The notes: a model not told the origin generated them from the sequence alone. A DNA stretch of 64,000 nucleotides from Neorhizobium sp. SOG26 (GCF_003491345.1 NZ_CP025512.1:2649001-2713000), one strand, 5' to 3'; shown: positions 23,375-32,667, counted from the stretch's first letter. Made by a program: numbers and translations.

Positions 23375-26288
23375 GCTTCGGAGCGGCGCTGTGGCTTGTT
23401 ACAAGGATCGGATGCTCCAGGGGAACTGTGGTCAGAGCCCTGACCTCTTCAACGAGACCGGCCTCTTCCAGCGTCAGCTTCCTGTCGAAAAGATCATCGA
23501 TCAGTTCTGGCTCGAGCCGTCGAAGCAAGTAGTCTGCAAAAAGATCTGCAGACTCTCGCCTTTCGGAAGGAGATAAGTGACCTGCGAGGCTGGGGGGGGT
23601 GATATTTGAATTGAACATGATGACGTCAACGTACCGATCACGAAGAGCTTCAGTGGCAGCGCTTCCAAGGACGGGATAGACACGGCTCATTTTCGTCAAC
23701 CACGCCGCCTGCTGGAAGGGTGTAACCTCCATAAACTCGATCATTGAGTCCCGATCGGCGATTACTAAATCACTCGTTTGCCCTTGTCGCTGAAGGCGCA
23801 GACTTGCGTTCAGAATCGTCTCTAAATTAAACCTAGCGGCCGCGTTGCTGCTGATATCATCCATCACCTGCTGCTGCTGTAGTTGAAGCTTCTGCATCTC
23901 GTTCTTGTAGTATCGGGCGTCAATCTCCTTTCTTTCTCGCTTCTCCACGAGGATTTGCGCCTCATCATTAAGGCTGTCTTGCCGGATCGCTAGATCGCGC
24001 CGTTTCGCCAGTAATTTGCACCCATATGCCTGCAATTGCACATTCCAAGGTGGGCCGGATACGAAATGACGGCACATGATGCAGTTCCGGCGACCCCCAG
24101 GCACTTCGCCATACTTACTCTTGTCCTTCCCGTCCTTGAGCTTTGAGCTCCGGATAAGGGGACCTCCGTCAAAACATCGCTGCCCGTCCCATGGGCAGAT
24201 GCCGATCTGTACGTCGCATACCTCTGCTGCTGTCGTTTCTTGGTGTGCTCGGAACAGCGCGTCCTGATCAAGGGACACCGTTCGCTCAACTAATTGCTGA
24301 AAGCTCAGCCTCTTGAAGTCGCGCGCAACGTCTTCCGCGGCATCAGCATTTCGCTGTGCTTCCTGGATCCTGTCATTGATGTGGCGCGGATCGCGCGCCA
24401 CATAGTATGCGGCCATCATCAGGCTTGCATGGCCGGTGACCGAGGAGATCTGGCGCAGTGTCATTCCGCCTCGGTCGAGTCGGGTAACGCCCCTAACTCG
24501 CAGACCATGCATGTTGAACCTCGGGGCATAAGGCTGACCCGTTTTCTTCTGACGCTTGACGATCTCTATCTGCTCGTCGGGGTTACGTTCGTTCCAGCGT
24601 TGCTCCACCTCGGCCATAAGCGCGGCCCAAGCATGCTGCATTTCGCTCCCTGAAGGAATCTTTCCAGAAGGCAAGCGGAAAAGCGCGAAAATGTGCGGCA
24701 ACTTCGCTTTCGTACTCTCTGGATAATTCTCGGCTGCATCCAGGTAGTCTTCAGGAGAAAGTGGAGAGCGCGGGGGATTAAATTTTTCCTGCCATTCTCG
24801 AAGCTCCTCAAGCCGAGCGAGTACACCTTCGTGTTGCCAGGGAAGCACATAGGGATTACCCGTCTTGTTCGTGTTTACCCACAGACCAACAAGCGGTCCC
24901 TGATCATCATCGAGCCTGACAACATATCCTTTCGGCGCAACCTTATCCGGAGCTTGGTTCGCAAGACGCGCCCAGTACCCCGCCATCGGCCCCTCATTGT
25001 CCTCCCATTGCTTGGTGGTCGAGTTATATCGAAGGATATCACCCTCACCGCTGTCTAGGCGTCGCCATTGGACAATCCGAAGTGGCATTTGGAAGGAACA
25101 CCACAACAAGGTAGGAATGACGGGACAGAATATTTTTAGCCTCTTCCCCCCAAGTGTCATCCAGACACTAAACCGCTTCCCAAGCCAGCCCAACGGTCCT
25201 TCTTGCAATATCTCTATCGCCAGCGGAAAGAACTTCTCTGGGAGCGGACGAGATGTTGAACTATCAGGTCTCGCGGCCGCCGGAGACGAACCTTTCAGGA
25301 TCCTGACTTCACTCTCGGTGATAAGGCCACGGAAGGCGACCTCCGGATATTCCTCTTCTAGTTGGAGAAGAATTTCGTCACATAGTCTTTTGGCAATACC
25401 GACATGTTGGACAACATAGGCTGTCTTCTCGCCGACTCTGTCTGCGAGAAACTTCGAGAACGTAACCTCAGGCGGTTTTCGTTTCATGATCTCGAAGAGC
25501 TGCGTTCCTGCGGTGTAGGAGCTTTGAAGCCAGGCAGCAATGTCCATGATGACTTGGCGTGCCTTGTTTGGCTTAACTTTGCTTTCGCCTAAGATACGAG
25601 TCAGGCGCGCCGCTAGATCCTTTTCCAGAGGATCGGACGACCTCCTGAACCGCCGCCAAGCCTTTCCAGACGTGGAACCTCGCTTATCCTGTCGCAGGAT
25701 CCTTGCTTTGTCCTCCAAGCTTGGATCACCAAAAATTCTTGAAAACCCCAGAACGAGGTTGCGGAGGACCTGGACCTTGATCTCGTCTCTCCCAACGACC
25801 TCCGGACGCCATCGCTTACCATCTGACGTCCGGAGCCAATCGACTAGGTCATGGATGAAGCTAGGGGGTAGAGAAGCCACAGTAGAGTGACCCGAGGATG
25901 ATAGACAAACAACTGCGAGAATGCGCCAGATATATGCTTCCGCAAAAGTGCGAGAAGCTGATTTCTCAAGAAACGCCAAGGCTCCCACGTCTTCGAGCCG
26001 AAGCTTGAGCTCAACCCCGAGCGTTGTCTGCTCCACCATGACGCGGCAGATCGAGCTGTTGAGCCTGCCGTTCAGGAAATAACTAGGGGCAATGCAGACA
26101 CCGCTACTGACAACGTCGTCAACGTCCTGAAAGTGGGCCTCCTTGAGGGCGATGTTGTTCGGAACCGCCGCGAGCCGATCTAGGATCTCAATGATCTCGG
26201 GTGCTTCCTCCTGATCCAGGGTATCGACATGTGACGGTCCCAAGTTCAGCACAACAATTTCTTTTTGGGCGTTAACATACTCATGCAT
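23337..26288 (-). CDS. Large tyrosine recombinase with zinc-like Cys cluster (GmtZ-like)
   Basis: 983 residues. Tyrosine-recombinase motifs lie near residue 593 (MHGLRVRGVTRL), 617 (VTGHASLMMAAYY) and the following Tyr. A Cys-rich segment follows (ICPWDGQRC near 698 and NCIMCRHF near 738), probably zinc binding, then a coiled coil (KMEQLQLQQQQ-like region, about residues 780-810). Very large for this family. Two bases after the stop of the 506-residue recombinase upstream and overlapping GmtX. The order and size fit gamma-mobile-trio GmtZ. Role inferred: integration or excision of the surrounding island. Confidence 0.7.
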   Translation of the reverse strand: MHEYVNAQKEIVVLNLGPSHVDTLDQEEAPEIIEILDRLAAVPNNIALKEAHFQDVDDVVSSGVCIAPSYFLNGRLNSSICRVMVEQTTLGVELKLRLEDVGALAFLEKSASRTFAEAYIWRILAVVCLSSSGHSTVASLPPSFIHDLVDWLRTSDGKRWRPEVVGRDEIKVQVLRNLVLGFSRIFGDPSLEDKARILRQDKRGSTSGKAWRRFRRSSDPLEKDLAARLTRILGESKVKPNKARQVIMDIAAWLQSSYTAGTQLFEIMKRKPPEVTFSKFLADRVGEKTAYVVQHVGIAKRLCDEILLQLEEEYPEVAFRGLITESEVRILKGSSPAAARPDSSTSRPLPEKFFPLAIEILQEGPLGWLGKRFSVWMTLGGKRLKIFCPVIPTLLWCSFQMPLRIVQWRRLDSGEGDILRYNSTTKQWEDNEGPMAGYWARLANQAPDKVAPKGYVVRLDDDQGPLVGLWVNTNKTGNPYVLPWQHEGVLARLEELREWQEKFNPPRSPLSPEDYLDAAENYPESTKAKLPHIFALFRLPSGKIPSGSEMQHAWAALMAEVEQRWNERNPDEQIEIVKRQKKTGQPYAPRFNMHGLRVRGVTRLDRGGMTLRQISSVTGHASLMMAAYYVARDPRHINDRIQEAQRNADAAEDVARDFKRLSFQQLVERTVSLDQDALFRAHQETTAAEVCDVQIGICPWDGQRCFDGGPLIRSSKLKDGKDKSKYGEVPGGRRNCIMCRHFVSGPPWNVQLQAYGCKLLAKRRDLAIRQDSLNDEAQILVEKRERKEIDARYYKNEMQKLQLQQQQVMDDISSNAAARFNLETILNASLRLQRQGQTSDLVIADRDSMIEFMEVTPFQQAAWLTKMSRVYPVLGSAATEALRDRYVDVIMFNSNITPPSLAGHLSPSERRESADLFADYLLRRLEPELIDDLFDRKLTLEEAGLVEEVRALTTVPLEHPILVTSHSAAPKLGAKSELRSEVP

Positions 26289-26290
26289 GT

Positions 26291-27811
26291 CTATCTCCAG
26301 TGGCTAGGGGTGGTATGAGCGTTGTCCACTCGCCCTAGGTGCGCGACAAACTCATCTCGAAGAGGCTGAAAACGGTCAGATCCCGCCGCCGCAGCGAGAT
26401 TGAGCTCGGCGGAAAGCTCTGAGGGCGTAAGTTGGGTGTAGACTAGATGACTGAGGATGCTTCTGTGGTGCATGCAGTCGGCAATGATCGCGCCATCTAG
26501 GCGGAGTGTCTTCAGATATCTGCCGTAGAAATGCCGTGCACCGTGAGGCGTCGTACCATTGGCCTTCCTGACCGTGAGCATCGGATCTTTGCTCAAACGG
26601 CGAGTACGGTTCACTGCAGCATTCCACTCTGATTGAAATGCACTCATAGTGTATGGATCGCCGATCTCACCCTCATTCGATTGCGCCGTCCGCCCGCTGT
26701 TGACGAAGAGAAAGGGATGATCAGCTAGTGACCTTCGTCGAGCGGCCATGATCATGGGACGCGTCTGCAAGATGTATCGAGTTAACAGCTTCCCGAGCTG
26801 AGCAGCCATGAATGGGATAGGGAGCCAGTAAGCTGGGGTACCCTCGCGGTCCCCCTTCAATCCCTTCCAACCGGAATGAAAGCGGCCTTGCGACACATTG
26901 CGCGGCGTCATCCCAAATGACGCAAGATGCTCCTCCCGGGAGATATCTTCGCCGTCGCGATTGATGACACGACCGTAACGCGGATGATGAAGAATGAGCT
27001 CAGGTCGTTGCTCCGAAAACTGAATATCGGACATGAAGAGGTGCAACGGCTCAGATGTTCGTAGTCCCCCTGCGAACAGGATGAAAGCGATGAGCCGGGC
27101 GGTTTCACAACTGAAACCGTTGAACAGGAAGCTGGATATGTGTTTGCTCGGGAAACTGTATACCCGCGGAGTTCTTCCAGGTGCCGCGATGAGCTTCGCA
27201 AGCGAGTGTGATTGTTGCGCTTGATTGGATCCAAGGTGCGCGAGGAACTTGAACTGGAGCCGGATGGCTGCAGCCGCGGCTTGCTGATAAGGACCTAACG
27301 GTGAGCGCCCGCTCCTCTGGTTGATCGCCTCCGACCATCGAGAACCATACCCGCTATGGGCAAGAAAGGCGAAATAGTCAGAGAGGTGCGAGACTAGGCG
27401 ACGTGCCCGGTCGGGGCTCCTTGGTTCCCAGTAGAGCCCAAGCGTTTCCTTCTTCCTTTTGTTTACGATTGTGAATGAGCCGTTGGCGATAGTCTTGGCA
27501 AAGCCTCGCAGAAGCCAGCGTTCAATTCCGTTATCTGAGTGAGCTGGAGGCTTGCCGTCAACGCTGATCCATTTCGCCATACAATAGTCCAGGAACAATC
27601 CGACTGCAGTAGACACCATCCAACGCCATTCGTTGGACCGCAGAGAATTCTCCGCAAAATAAATGTCGAGATCTTTGTACCTCTCCGTCGCGATCGCACC
27701 GCTCCTGTCCGTGCTGATAGTGTACAGATTTGGCCAGTCGTGCACCTCACCATCAAAGTGGACCTGTCTCTGGACAACTACGAAATAAAGCCCTCGCTCT
27801 TGTCCTCTCAT
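26291..27811 (-). CDS. Tyrosine recombinase (GmtY-like), first of trio
   Basis: 506 residues. Recombinase signatures: an Arg in the GGLRTSEPLHLFMSDI segment, H-G-A-R-H near residue 422 (TPHGARHFYGRYL), the second His region CMHHRSILSH and the nucleophile Tyr near 457 (LVYTQL). The N-terminal 150 residues look like a separate DNA-binding region. The downstream gene starts two bases after its stop, so the three are one operon. A recombinase of this size heading a trio with a roughly 980-residue partner is the gamma-mobile-trio arrangement; it is not a RIT element, whose three recombinases are about 300-400 residues each. Confidence 0.75.
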   Translation of the reverse strand: MRGQERGLYFVVVQRQVHFDGEVHDWPNLYTISTDRSGAIATERYKDLDIYFAENSLRSNEWRWMVSTAVGLFLDYCMAKWISVDGKPPAHSDNGIERWLLRGFAKTIANGSFTIVNKRKKETLGLYWEPRSPDRARRLVSHLSDYFAFLAHSGYGSRWSEAINQRSGRSPLGPYQQAAAAAIRLQFKFLAHLGSNQAQQSHSLAKLIAAPGRTPRVYSFPSKHISSFLFNGFSCETARLIAFILFAGGLRTSEPLHLFMSDIQFSEQRPELILHHPRYGRVINRDGEDISREEHLASFGMTPRNVSQGRFHSGWKGLKGDREGTPAYWLPIPFMAAQLGKLLTRYILQTRPMIMAARRRSLADHPFLFVNSGRTAQSNEGEIGDPYTMSAFQSEWNAAVNRTRRLSKDPMLTVRKANGTTPHGARHFYGRYLKTLRLDGAIIADCMHHRSILSHLVYTQLTPSELSAELNLAAAAGSDRFQPLRDEFVAHLGRVDNAHTTPSHWR

Positions 27812-27966
27812 TGACGTGACCCAAGTGCTTTGTCCAGAACATCAGCAGGGCAGGAATTCTGCGAATTGCCGCACATTCTGCCGATCCAGGTCATTGACTG
27901 AGAGCTAGACCACCTGCGAAGCATTGGGATTGAGCAAGGAAGCGATACCACATAAAAGGTGCGGGT

Positions 27967-28659
27967 ATGGAGACTGTGGATCACGTCTACCGAGATGGTT
28001 CCTTCGGTGAAGTTGTGGTACAACAAAGTAAGATTTCCCTCCAACTTCGGGGGTGTCTCTATTCAAACGATGACGAGTCCAATTGTCCGACCATCAGTCC
28101 AGTGATTCTCTTCCCAGGATTACATCAGGCCGAACTGGACGGAAAGTGCTTTCTGGAGTTTTTTGTGTCCAGTCCAAGGGATGTGCTGAAGGAGATGCTC
28201 TCCAGATACGAAAGCAGTGTCCAGCTTCAGAAAGAGGAGCTGGAGGCGTTTCGGGAAAAAGCGGTAGCTTATGTCCGCTATCTGGAATCCGAGATCGCCG
28301 AGAATCTGGAGACTATGGAGATTATTAAGCGTCAGTTGGAGAAGTCACCTCCAGCCGCTCGGAATCCGCTATCGCCAACCATATTCCCACAACCCCGGGC
28401 AGTGCGAACGCCTGATCAAAGAGGCGAGGGTGGAGCCGGGGTACAAAAAAGCCAATCTGATGTGATAAGGAGTGTAGCCGCTGCTATCCTGCGGGAGGAA
28501 CGCCGTCCGCTGAAGCAGGCGGAGCTGAAGCAACTAATGGACGCTAGGGGGATCGAAATAAGATCCGGTGATCCTGTGGATTTGATCAGGGCAGCGCTAC
28601 GTCGCGCTCCTGAGTTCAAGCACATACCCCGCGTAGGCTATATTCTCTCGGAAACATGA
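27967..28659 (+). CDS. Coiled-coil protein with C-terminal winged helix
   Basis: 230 residues. Residues 1-65 are unassigned, 75-125 form a strong coiled coil (ESSVQLQKEELEAFREKAV, LESEIAENLETMEIIKRQLE), a Pro-rich linker follows, and 165-230 read as a winged helix of the HARE-HTH/DUF-like type (AAAILREERRPLKQAELKQL, LIRAALRRAPEFKHIPRVGY). It is divergent from the recombinase trio (156 bp apart), so may regulate it or help assemble the recombination complex. No enzyme motif. The gene is not in the IS66 element, which begins 130 bp later. Confidence 0.6.
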   Translation: METVDHVYRDGSFGEVVVQQSKISLQLRGCLYSNDDESNCPTISPVILFPGLHQAELDGKCFLEFFVSSPRDVLKEMLSRYESSVQLQKEELEAFREKAVAYVRYLESEIAENLETMEIIKRQLEKSPPAARNPLSPTIFPQPRAVRTPDQRGEGGAGVQKSQSDVIRSVAAAILREERRPLKQAELKQLMDARGIEIRSGDPVDLIRAALRRAPEFKHIPRVGYILSET

Positions 28660-28866
28660 GGCGGGCGATCGGAGGAGATCATTGCAGCGAAGAGTTAGAC
28701 ATCCAGTTCTGGTAGCGGGTTCTGGCTGTCTGGTTCTTTGAACCATAAGCCAGTCGTGCAGGTCCTATCTTAGCGACAGCAGATCTTCTGTAAGCGCGTA
28801 GGCGACCCCACGTATCTTTCGGAATGCTGATCGGCGATTTTCTGCATGAGTCATGCGGAGAGTCCT

Positions 28867-29262
28867 ATGAGTGATAGTGTGAATCAGGCTCGAACCTTTG
28901 AGATTTTGACCGCGGAGCCCGTGAGAAGACGACGCAAGCCGCGGGACTGGTCGGATGACGAAAAGGCGCGGATCGTCGCCGCGACGCTGCAGCCTGGGGC
29001 CAATGTCTCGGCGGTTGCCCGGTCTGAAGGCTTGGATCCCTCGCAGCTTTATGGGTGGCGTCGCAAGGCACTGGCATCGGGCGTTGTAGCACCAGTTGTA
29101 GCACCCCTGACAGAGGGAACGGGAACGCAAAAGTTCGCGCGCGTTGAAACGGTATACAACGGCTCGGTCGATATTGTCATTGCGGATATGGTCGTGCGCG
29201 TCGGCGGCGATTTTGATCCCGATCACCTGGTGAGGGTTCTACGGGCGGTTCGCAAGGCATGA
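28867..29262 (+). CDS. tnpA: IS66 accessory protein TnpA
   Basis: 131 residues from ATG 28867 with GGAGAG upstream. It has the Tnp_IS66 Orf1 helix-turn-helix (WSDDEKARIVAATLQPGANVSAVARSEGL, LYGWRRKAL) and ends with the DPDHLVRVLRAVR segment. Needed with TnpB for transposition. Overlaps tnpB (ATGA at 29259). Confidence 0.93.
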   Translation: MSDSVNQARTFEILTAEPVRRRRKPRDWSDDEKARIVAATLQPGANVSAVARSEGLDPSQLYGWRRKALASGVVAPVVAPLTEGTGTQKFARVETVYNGSVDIVIADMVVRVGGDFDPDHLVRVLRAVRKA

Positions 29263-29603
29263 TCGCTTCAGGTGTGGTGGTCTATGTGTCGTGCCAGCCG
29301 GTCGACTTTCGCAAGGGAGCCGCCTCGTTGATGGCGCTGGTGCGGGATGGCGGTCTTGATCCCTTCAATGGCGCGCTTTACGTCTTCCGCTCGAAACGGG
29401 CCGATCGTATTCGCATTGTCTGGTGGGATGGCAGTGGGGTCTGCCTCTATTCGAAAACCCTGGAAGATCAGGGCTTCTGCTGGCCGGGCATATCGGCGGC
29501 ACGGATCCGTCTGGACCATTCTCAGCTGATGGCGTTGCTGGCCGGAATGGATTGGAAGAAGATCCGCCCGGCCAAGGTCAGGCGACCCTTGTTGATGGGC
29601 TGA
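29259..29603 (+). CDS. tnpB: IS66 accessory protein TnpB
   Basis: 114 residues, the highly conserved IS66 Orf2: VYVSCQPVDFRKGAASLMAL, GALYVFRSKRADRIRIVWWDG and LYSKTLEDQGFCWP. Coupled by ATGA overlap to tnpA. Its precise role in transposition is unknown but it is required. Confidence 0.96.
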   Translation: MIASGVVVYVSCQPVDFRKGAASLMALVRDGGLDPFNGALYVFRSKRADRIRIVWWDGSGVCLYSKTLEDQGFCWPGISAARIRLDHSQLMALLAGMDWKKIRPAKVRRPLLMG

Positions 29604-29678
29604 CAGCGCCTGCGGCAAGATGAATCATGCCGCTGTAATGGTTGGGAAAACGGCTGTTTTTGTGCTCTACTCATTGCC

Positions 29679-31298
29679 ATGGATTTGCCCCCTCACGACC
29701 TGCCGGACGACGTTGACGCGCTGAAAGCGATGGTCCTCGCGATGGCGCGCGAGCAGGCTGCGAAACAAGCCCGACTGAAGGCCGCTGAAGCTGAGATCGC
29801 CCGGTTGGAGGCGGTGGAGAAGAGCGCCAACGAGCGGATTGCCAACCTCACATCGATCCTGAAGGTTCTGCAGCGTACCCAACATGGCACCCGTTCCGAG
29901 CGACTGCGCCTTGGTGTCAATGACGAGCAGGTGTCCTTTGCCTTCGAGGAAGTCGAGACCGGCCTTTCGGCAATCCAGAGCGAGCTTGATCAAGCGGCCA
30001 AGGACAAGCCGAAACGGGCAGCACGTCCGCGCAAGGGCTTTGCCGCTCATCTCGAACGCATCGAGGAAGTGATCGAGCCGGAGATCCCTGCTGAATACGT
30101 GGGCTTGGAAAAGGTCCTGATTGGTGAGGATCGCTCCGAACGGCTGGATGTCGTGCCGCCGAAGTTCCGGGTCATCGTGACGCGTCGCCCCAAATACACC
30201 TTCCGCGGCCACGATGGCGTGCTCCAGGCTTTGGCACCGGCGCACATCATCGAAAGCGGCCTGCCGACGGAGCGGCTGCTCGCCTATATCGCCGTCTCCA
30301 AATACGCCGACGGCCTTCCGCTTTACCGGCAGGAGGCAATCTATCTACGCGACGGTGTCGAGATCAGCCGATCGTTGATGGCCCAGTGGATGGGGCATCT
30401 GGGCTTCGAACTTCAGATTTGCGCCGATTACATCCTTGAGCGCGTCAAGGAGGGCGAAAGGATCTTCGCCGACGAAACGACCTTACCCACTCTTGCGCCC
30501 GGTTCGGGAAAAACGACGAAGGCCTGGCTATGGGCTTACGCTCGCGATGATCGACCCTATGGTGGAACCAGCCCGCCGATGGTGGCCTATCGGTTTGAGG
30601 ACAGTAGGGGCGCTGACTGCGTGGTCCGTCATCTCGCCGGATTCAGCGGCATCCTGCAAGTTGACGGCTACTCGGCCTATACCAGTCTCGCCAAGACGCG
30701 TGCCAAAGACGGCAGCAATGAAACGATCCGGCTCGCAGGATGCTGGGCGCATCTTCGCCGCAAGTTTTACGACCTTCACATCAGTGGTGTCTCAAAGGCT
30801 GCAACGGACACGATCATCGCGATGACCGAGCTGTGGCGCATCGAGGATGAGGTCCGCGGTCGGGATGCCGACAGCCGTTCGGTGCTGCGTCAGGAAAGAT
30901 CTGCAACCATCGTCTCCGAACTCTTTGATCTTTGGGAGAAGGAGCTGGGCAAGGTCTCTGGCAAGTCCAAGACCGCCGAAGCAATCCGTTACGCGCTCAC
31001 CCGGCGCGAAGCACTGGAGCGTTTCCTGACGGACGGCCGGATCGAAATCGACTCCAATATCGTCGAGCGCGCGATCAGGCCTCAAACAATTACGAGAAAG
31101 AACAGTCTATTTGCCGGCAGCGAGGGCGGTGGACGGACGTGGGCGACGCTGGCCACGCTTCTCCAGACGGCCAAAATGAACAACGTCGATCCGCTCGACT
31201 GGCTTTCCCAGACCTTGACCCGCATCGCGAAAGGCTGGCCAGTATCCGAGCTGGACGCGCTCATGCCCTGGAACTTCAGGCCTGACGCTATCGGCTAA
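29679..31298 (+). CDS. tnpC: IS66 transposase TnpC
   Basis: 539 residues. N-terminal leucine-zipper-like helix, zinc-finger region, then the DDE core: ADETTLPTL (first Asp), LQVDGYSAYTSLAKT (second) and EIDSNIVERAIRP (Glu). C-terminal conserved SLFAGSEGGGRTWATLATLLQTAKMN. Intact; stop TAA lies 8 nt before the right end of the element. Confidence 0.96.
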   Translation: MDLPPHDLPDDVDALKAMVLAMAREQAAKQARLKAAEAEIARLEAVEKSANERIANLTSILKVLQRTQHGTRSERLRLGVNDEQVSFAFEEVETGLSAIQSELDQAAKDKPKRAARPRKGFAAHLERIEEVIEPEIPAEYVGLEKVLIGEDRSERLDVVPPKFRVIVTRRPKYTFRGHDGVLQALAPAHIIESGLPTERLLAYIAVSKYADGLPLYRQEAIYLRDGVEISRSLMAQWMGHLGFELQICADYILERVKEGERIFADETTLPTLAPGSGKTTKAWLWAYARDDRPYGGTSPPMVAYRFEDSRGADCVVRHLAGFSGILQVDGYSAYTSLAKTRAKDGSNETIRLAGCWAHLRRKFYDLHISGVSKAATDTIIAMTELWRIEDEVRGRDADSRSVLRQERSATIVSELFDLWEKELGKVSGKSKTAEAIRYALTRREALERFLTDGRIEIDSNIVERAIRPQTITRKNSLFAGSEGGGRTWATLATLLQTAKMNNVDPLDWLSQTLTRIAKGWPVSELDALMPWNFRPDAIG

Positions 31299-31316
31299 CC
31301 GCTTACGATCTTCCTG

Positions 31317-31592
31317 TTTCTGTTCCTCGGCAGGACCGCCTTTGGCCCGGTCCACGTATTGCGAGACGACACGACTAACGAGGCAAACGGCTACGATCGG
31401 GGCGAGGAGGACGTCGTGATCCTGTTCGAGGACTGATCTCGACCCGTCCAGCTCGACACCGTGAAAACGATCGACATCGAGAATTTCGTACCCGCCGACA
31501 GCTCCGGACGGGTATACCTGGAAAAGCCCCACTACCTGACACCTGACGATCCGGCTGGTTACGAAGCATTCAATCTACAAATGGTGACTTAG
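31317..31592 (+). pseudogene. Degenerate ku fragment at IS66 right edge
   Basis: In one frame ANGYDRGEEDVVILFED ends at a stop (about 31435), and 20 bases on a second frame reads LDTVKTIDIENFVPADS, YLEKPHYLTPDDPAGYEAF, ending at TAG near 31592. Together they match the Ku70/80-type core of bacterial non-homologous end-joining Ku proteins (GYxxGEED..., TIDI..FVP, KPHYL.PDD). The frame is broken and the gene truncated at the left by the IS66 junction. No ligD is visible. Assigned from recognition of family motifs. Confidence 0.55.
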
Positions 31593-31712
31593 ATGTGGAT
31601 TGTTCTGCGGCAACCTGGAGGCGTGTCCGTCTTTTGTCCATGATGGGTAGGTGAAATCCGTGCGCAAGAGGCAGACCAGGGTGACAACTGGCGGTAGGTC
31701 GAAGGACTTAAA

Positions 31713-32192
31713 GTGGCAGATGCTATCGATGCACTTTCCGGCCTGGACGATAACGGCCTTATCAAGCTGCGCGCAGCGCTTGATGTGGAAATGCGTAAGC
31801 GAAAGATCGCGTTCACACTAGGGCAGTATGGCGAGGAACTGGCAATCCACTTCTTCAATAACACACCCGGCTGTCCCAATTTGCAAGCCGCGCCTGTAGG
31901 AACCGCTAACGTTGATGCCATATCTCGAAAGGGAGAACGGTACTCGATCAAGACGATCTGCAACGCGAAGAAAACTGGAACCGTGTATCCCGACCAAGAG
32001 GTGAAGGATAAGCAGCTTTTTGAGCACCTGCTGGTAGTAAAGGTACAGCGAGATTGGACGCTGGAAGCAATCTATGACTTCTCATGGGACCTTTTTGTGG
32101 AATGTAGAAGTTGGGATAGTCGTATGAACGCTTGGTACATCGGAGCGTCCAACAAGACGCTTTCGCGTGCTAAGCTTTATTCCGCGGCATAG
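31713..32192 (+). CDS. Small putative PD-(D/E)xK-like nuclease, unknown
   Basis: 159 residues from GTG 31713. N-terminal helix (MADAIDALSGLDDNGLIKLRAALDVEMRKRK), then GEELAIHFF and VDAISRKGERYSIKTI, a weak echo of the D-x(n)-(E)xK pattern of restriction-like folds, with a Ser where E/Q usually lies. Tail contains WDLFVECRSWDSR. It is convergent with vsr, the stops being only two bases apart, next to the Dcm-NurA-HerA-Vsr operon. It could be an associated nuclease but I do not recognise a family. Confidence 0.5.
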   Translation: MADAIDALSGLDDNGLIKLRAALDVEMRKRKIAFTLGQYGEELAIHFFNNTPGCPNLQAAPVGTANVDAISRKGERYSIKTICNAKKTGTVYPDQEVKDKQLFEHLLVVKVQRDWTLEAIYDFSWDLFVECRSWDSRMNAWYIGASNKTLSRAKLYSAA

Positions 32193-32193
32193 T

Positions 32194-32667
32194 TTAGAGG
32201 ATGCTGGTTGCGTCCAGACTAGATATCTCATGATACGGCGGTTCCTCCTGCATGATGAAACGGCGGCATCGATCAATCACGCTTTCGGTAGAGAACCTCT
32301 GCTTACCTCTTACCGAGCACTCCCAGACGATGAGCACACGCCAGCTCTGGTTGATGAGAGCGCTGATCACTGCCTGATCGCGCTGAGTGTTTTTACTGAT
32401 CTTATCCATCCAGAAAGACGTCTGGGTTTTGGGCTGTTTGAAGAGGTGACACCGATGGCCGTGCCAAAAACAGCCGTGAACGAAAACAGCGGTTCGCTTC
32501 CGCGAGAAGACCAAGTCCGGTTTTCCAGGCATGCCATGGACGTGGAGGCGGTACCGTAGGCCGAGTGCGTGGAGTCCTCTCCGCAGTACCATCTCTGGCT
32601 TGGTGTTCGTCGAGCGAATGCGGCTCATATTGAGACGCCGTTGCTCCTTGTTCAGAACGTCTGCCAA
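32194..32667 (-). CDS. vsr: Very short patch repair endonuclease Vsr
   Basis: 157 residues. Starts with TTG directly after the HerA stop (TAA TTG), supported by MADVLNKEQRRLNMSRI, the normal Vsr N-terminus. Vsr signatures: RSTNTKPEMVLRR, PGKPDLVFSRKRTAVFVHGCFWHGHRC (catalytic Asp, zinc-binding Cys/His) and KNTQRDQAV...WECSV. Vsr nicks T:G mismatches arising from deaminated 5-methylcytosine, so its presence goes with the Dcm-type methyltransferase three genes upstream. The last gene of the operon. Confidence 0.94.
   Translation of the reverse strand: MADVLNKEQRRLNMSRIRSTNTKPEMVLRRGLHALGLRYRLHVHGMPGKPDLVFSRKRTAVFVHGCFWHGHRCHLFKQPKTQTSFWMDKISKNTQRDQAVISALINQSWRVLIVWECSVRGKQRFSTESVIDRCRRFIMQEEPPYHEISSLDATSIL

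Larger units (their letters stand above)
28790..31306 (+). mobile_element. IS66-family insertion sequence
   Basis: 2517 bp. Left end GTAAGCGcGTAGgCGA (28790) and right end complementary to GTAAGCGgtTAGcCGA (31306). Flanked by an 8-bp target duplication with one mismatch: GATCTTCT (28782-28789) and GATCTTCC (31307-31314). It contains intact tnpA, tnpB and tnpC in the standard order. Confidence 0.94.

Noticed and set aside
22661..27811. RIT element (three tyrosine recombinases of similar size)
   Set aside because: Sizes of 506, 983 and 237 and a third protein without a recombinase motif do not fit RIT.
31317..31592. Intact Ku protein
   Set aside because: In-frame stop, frame change and missing left part; listed as a remnant.
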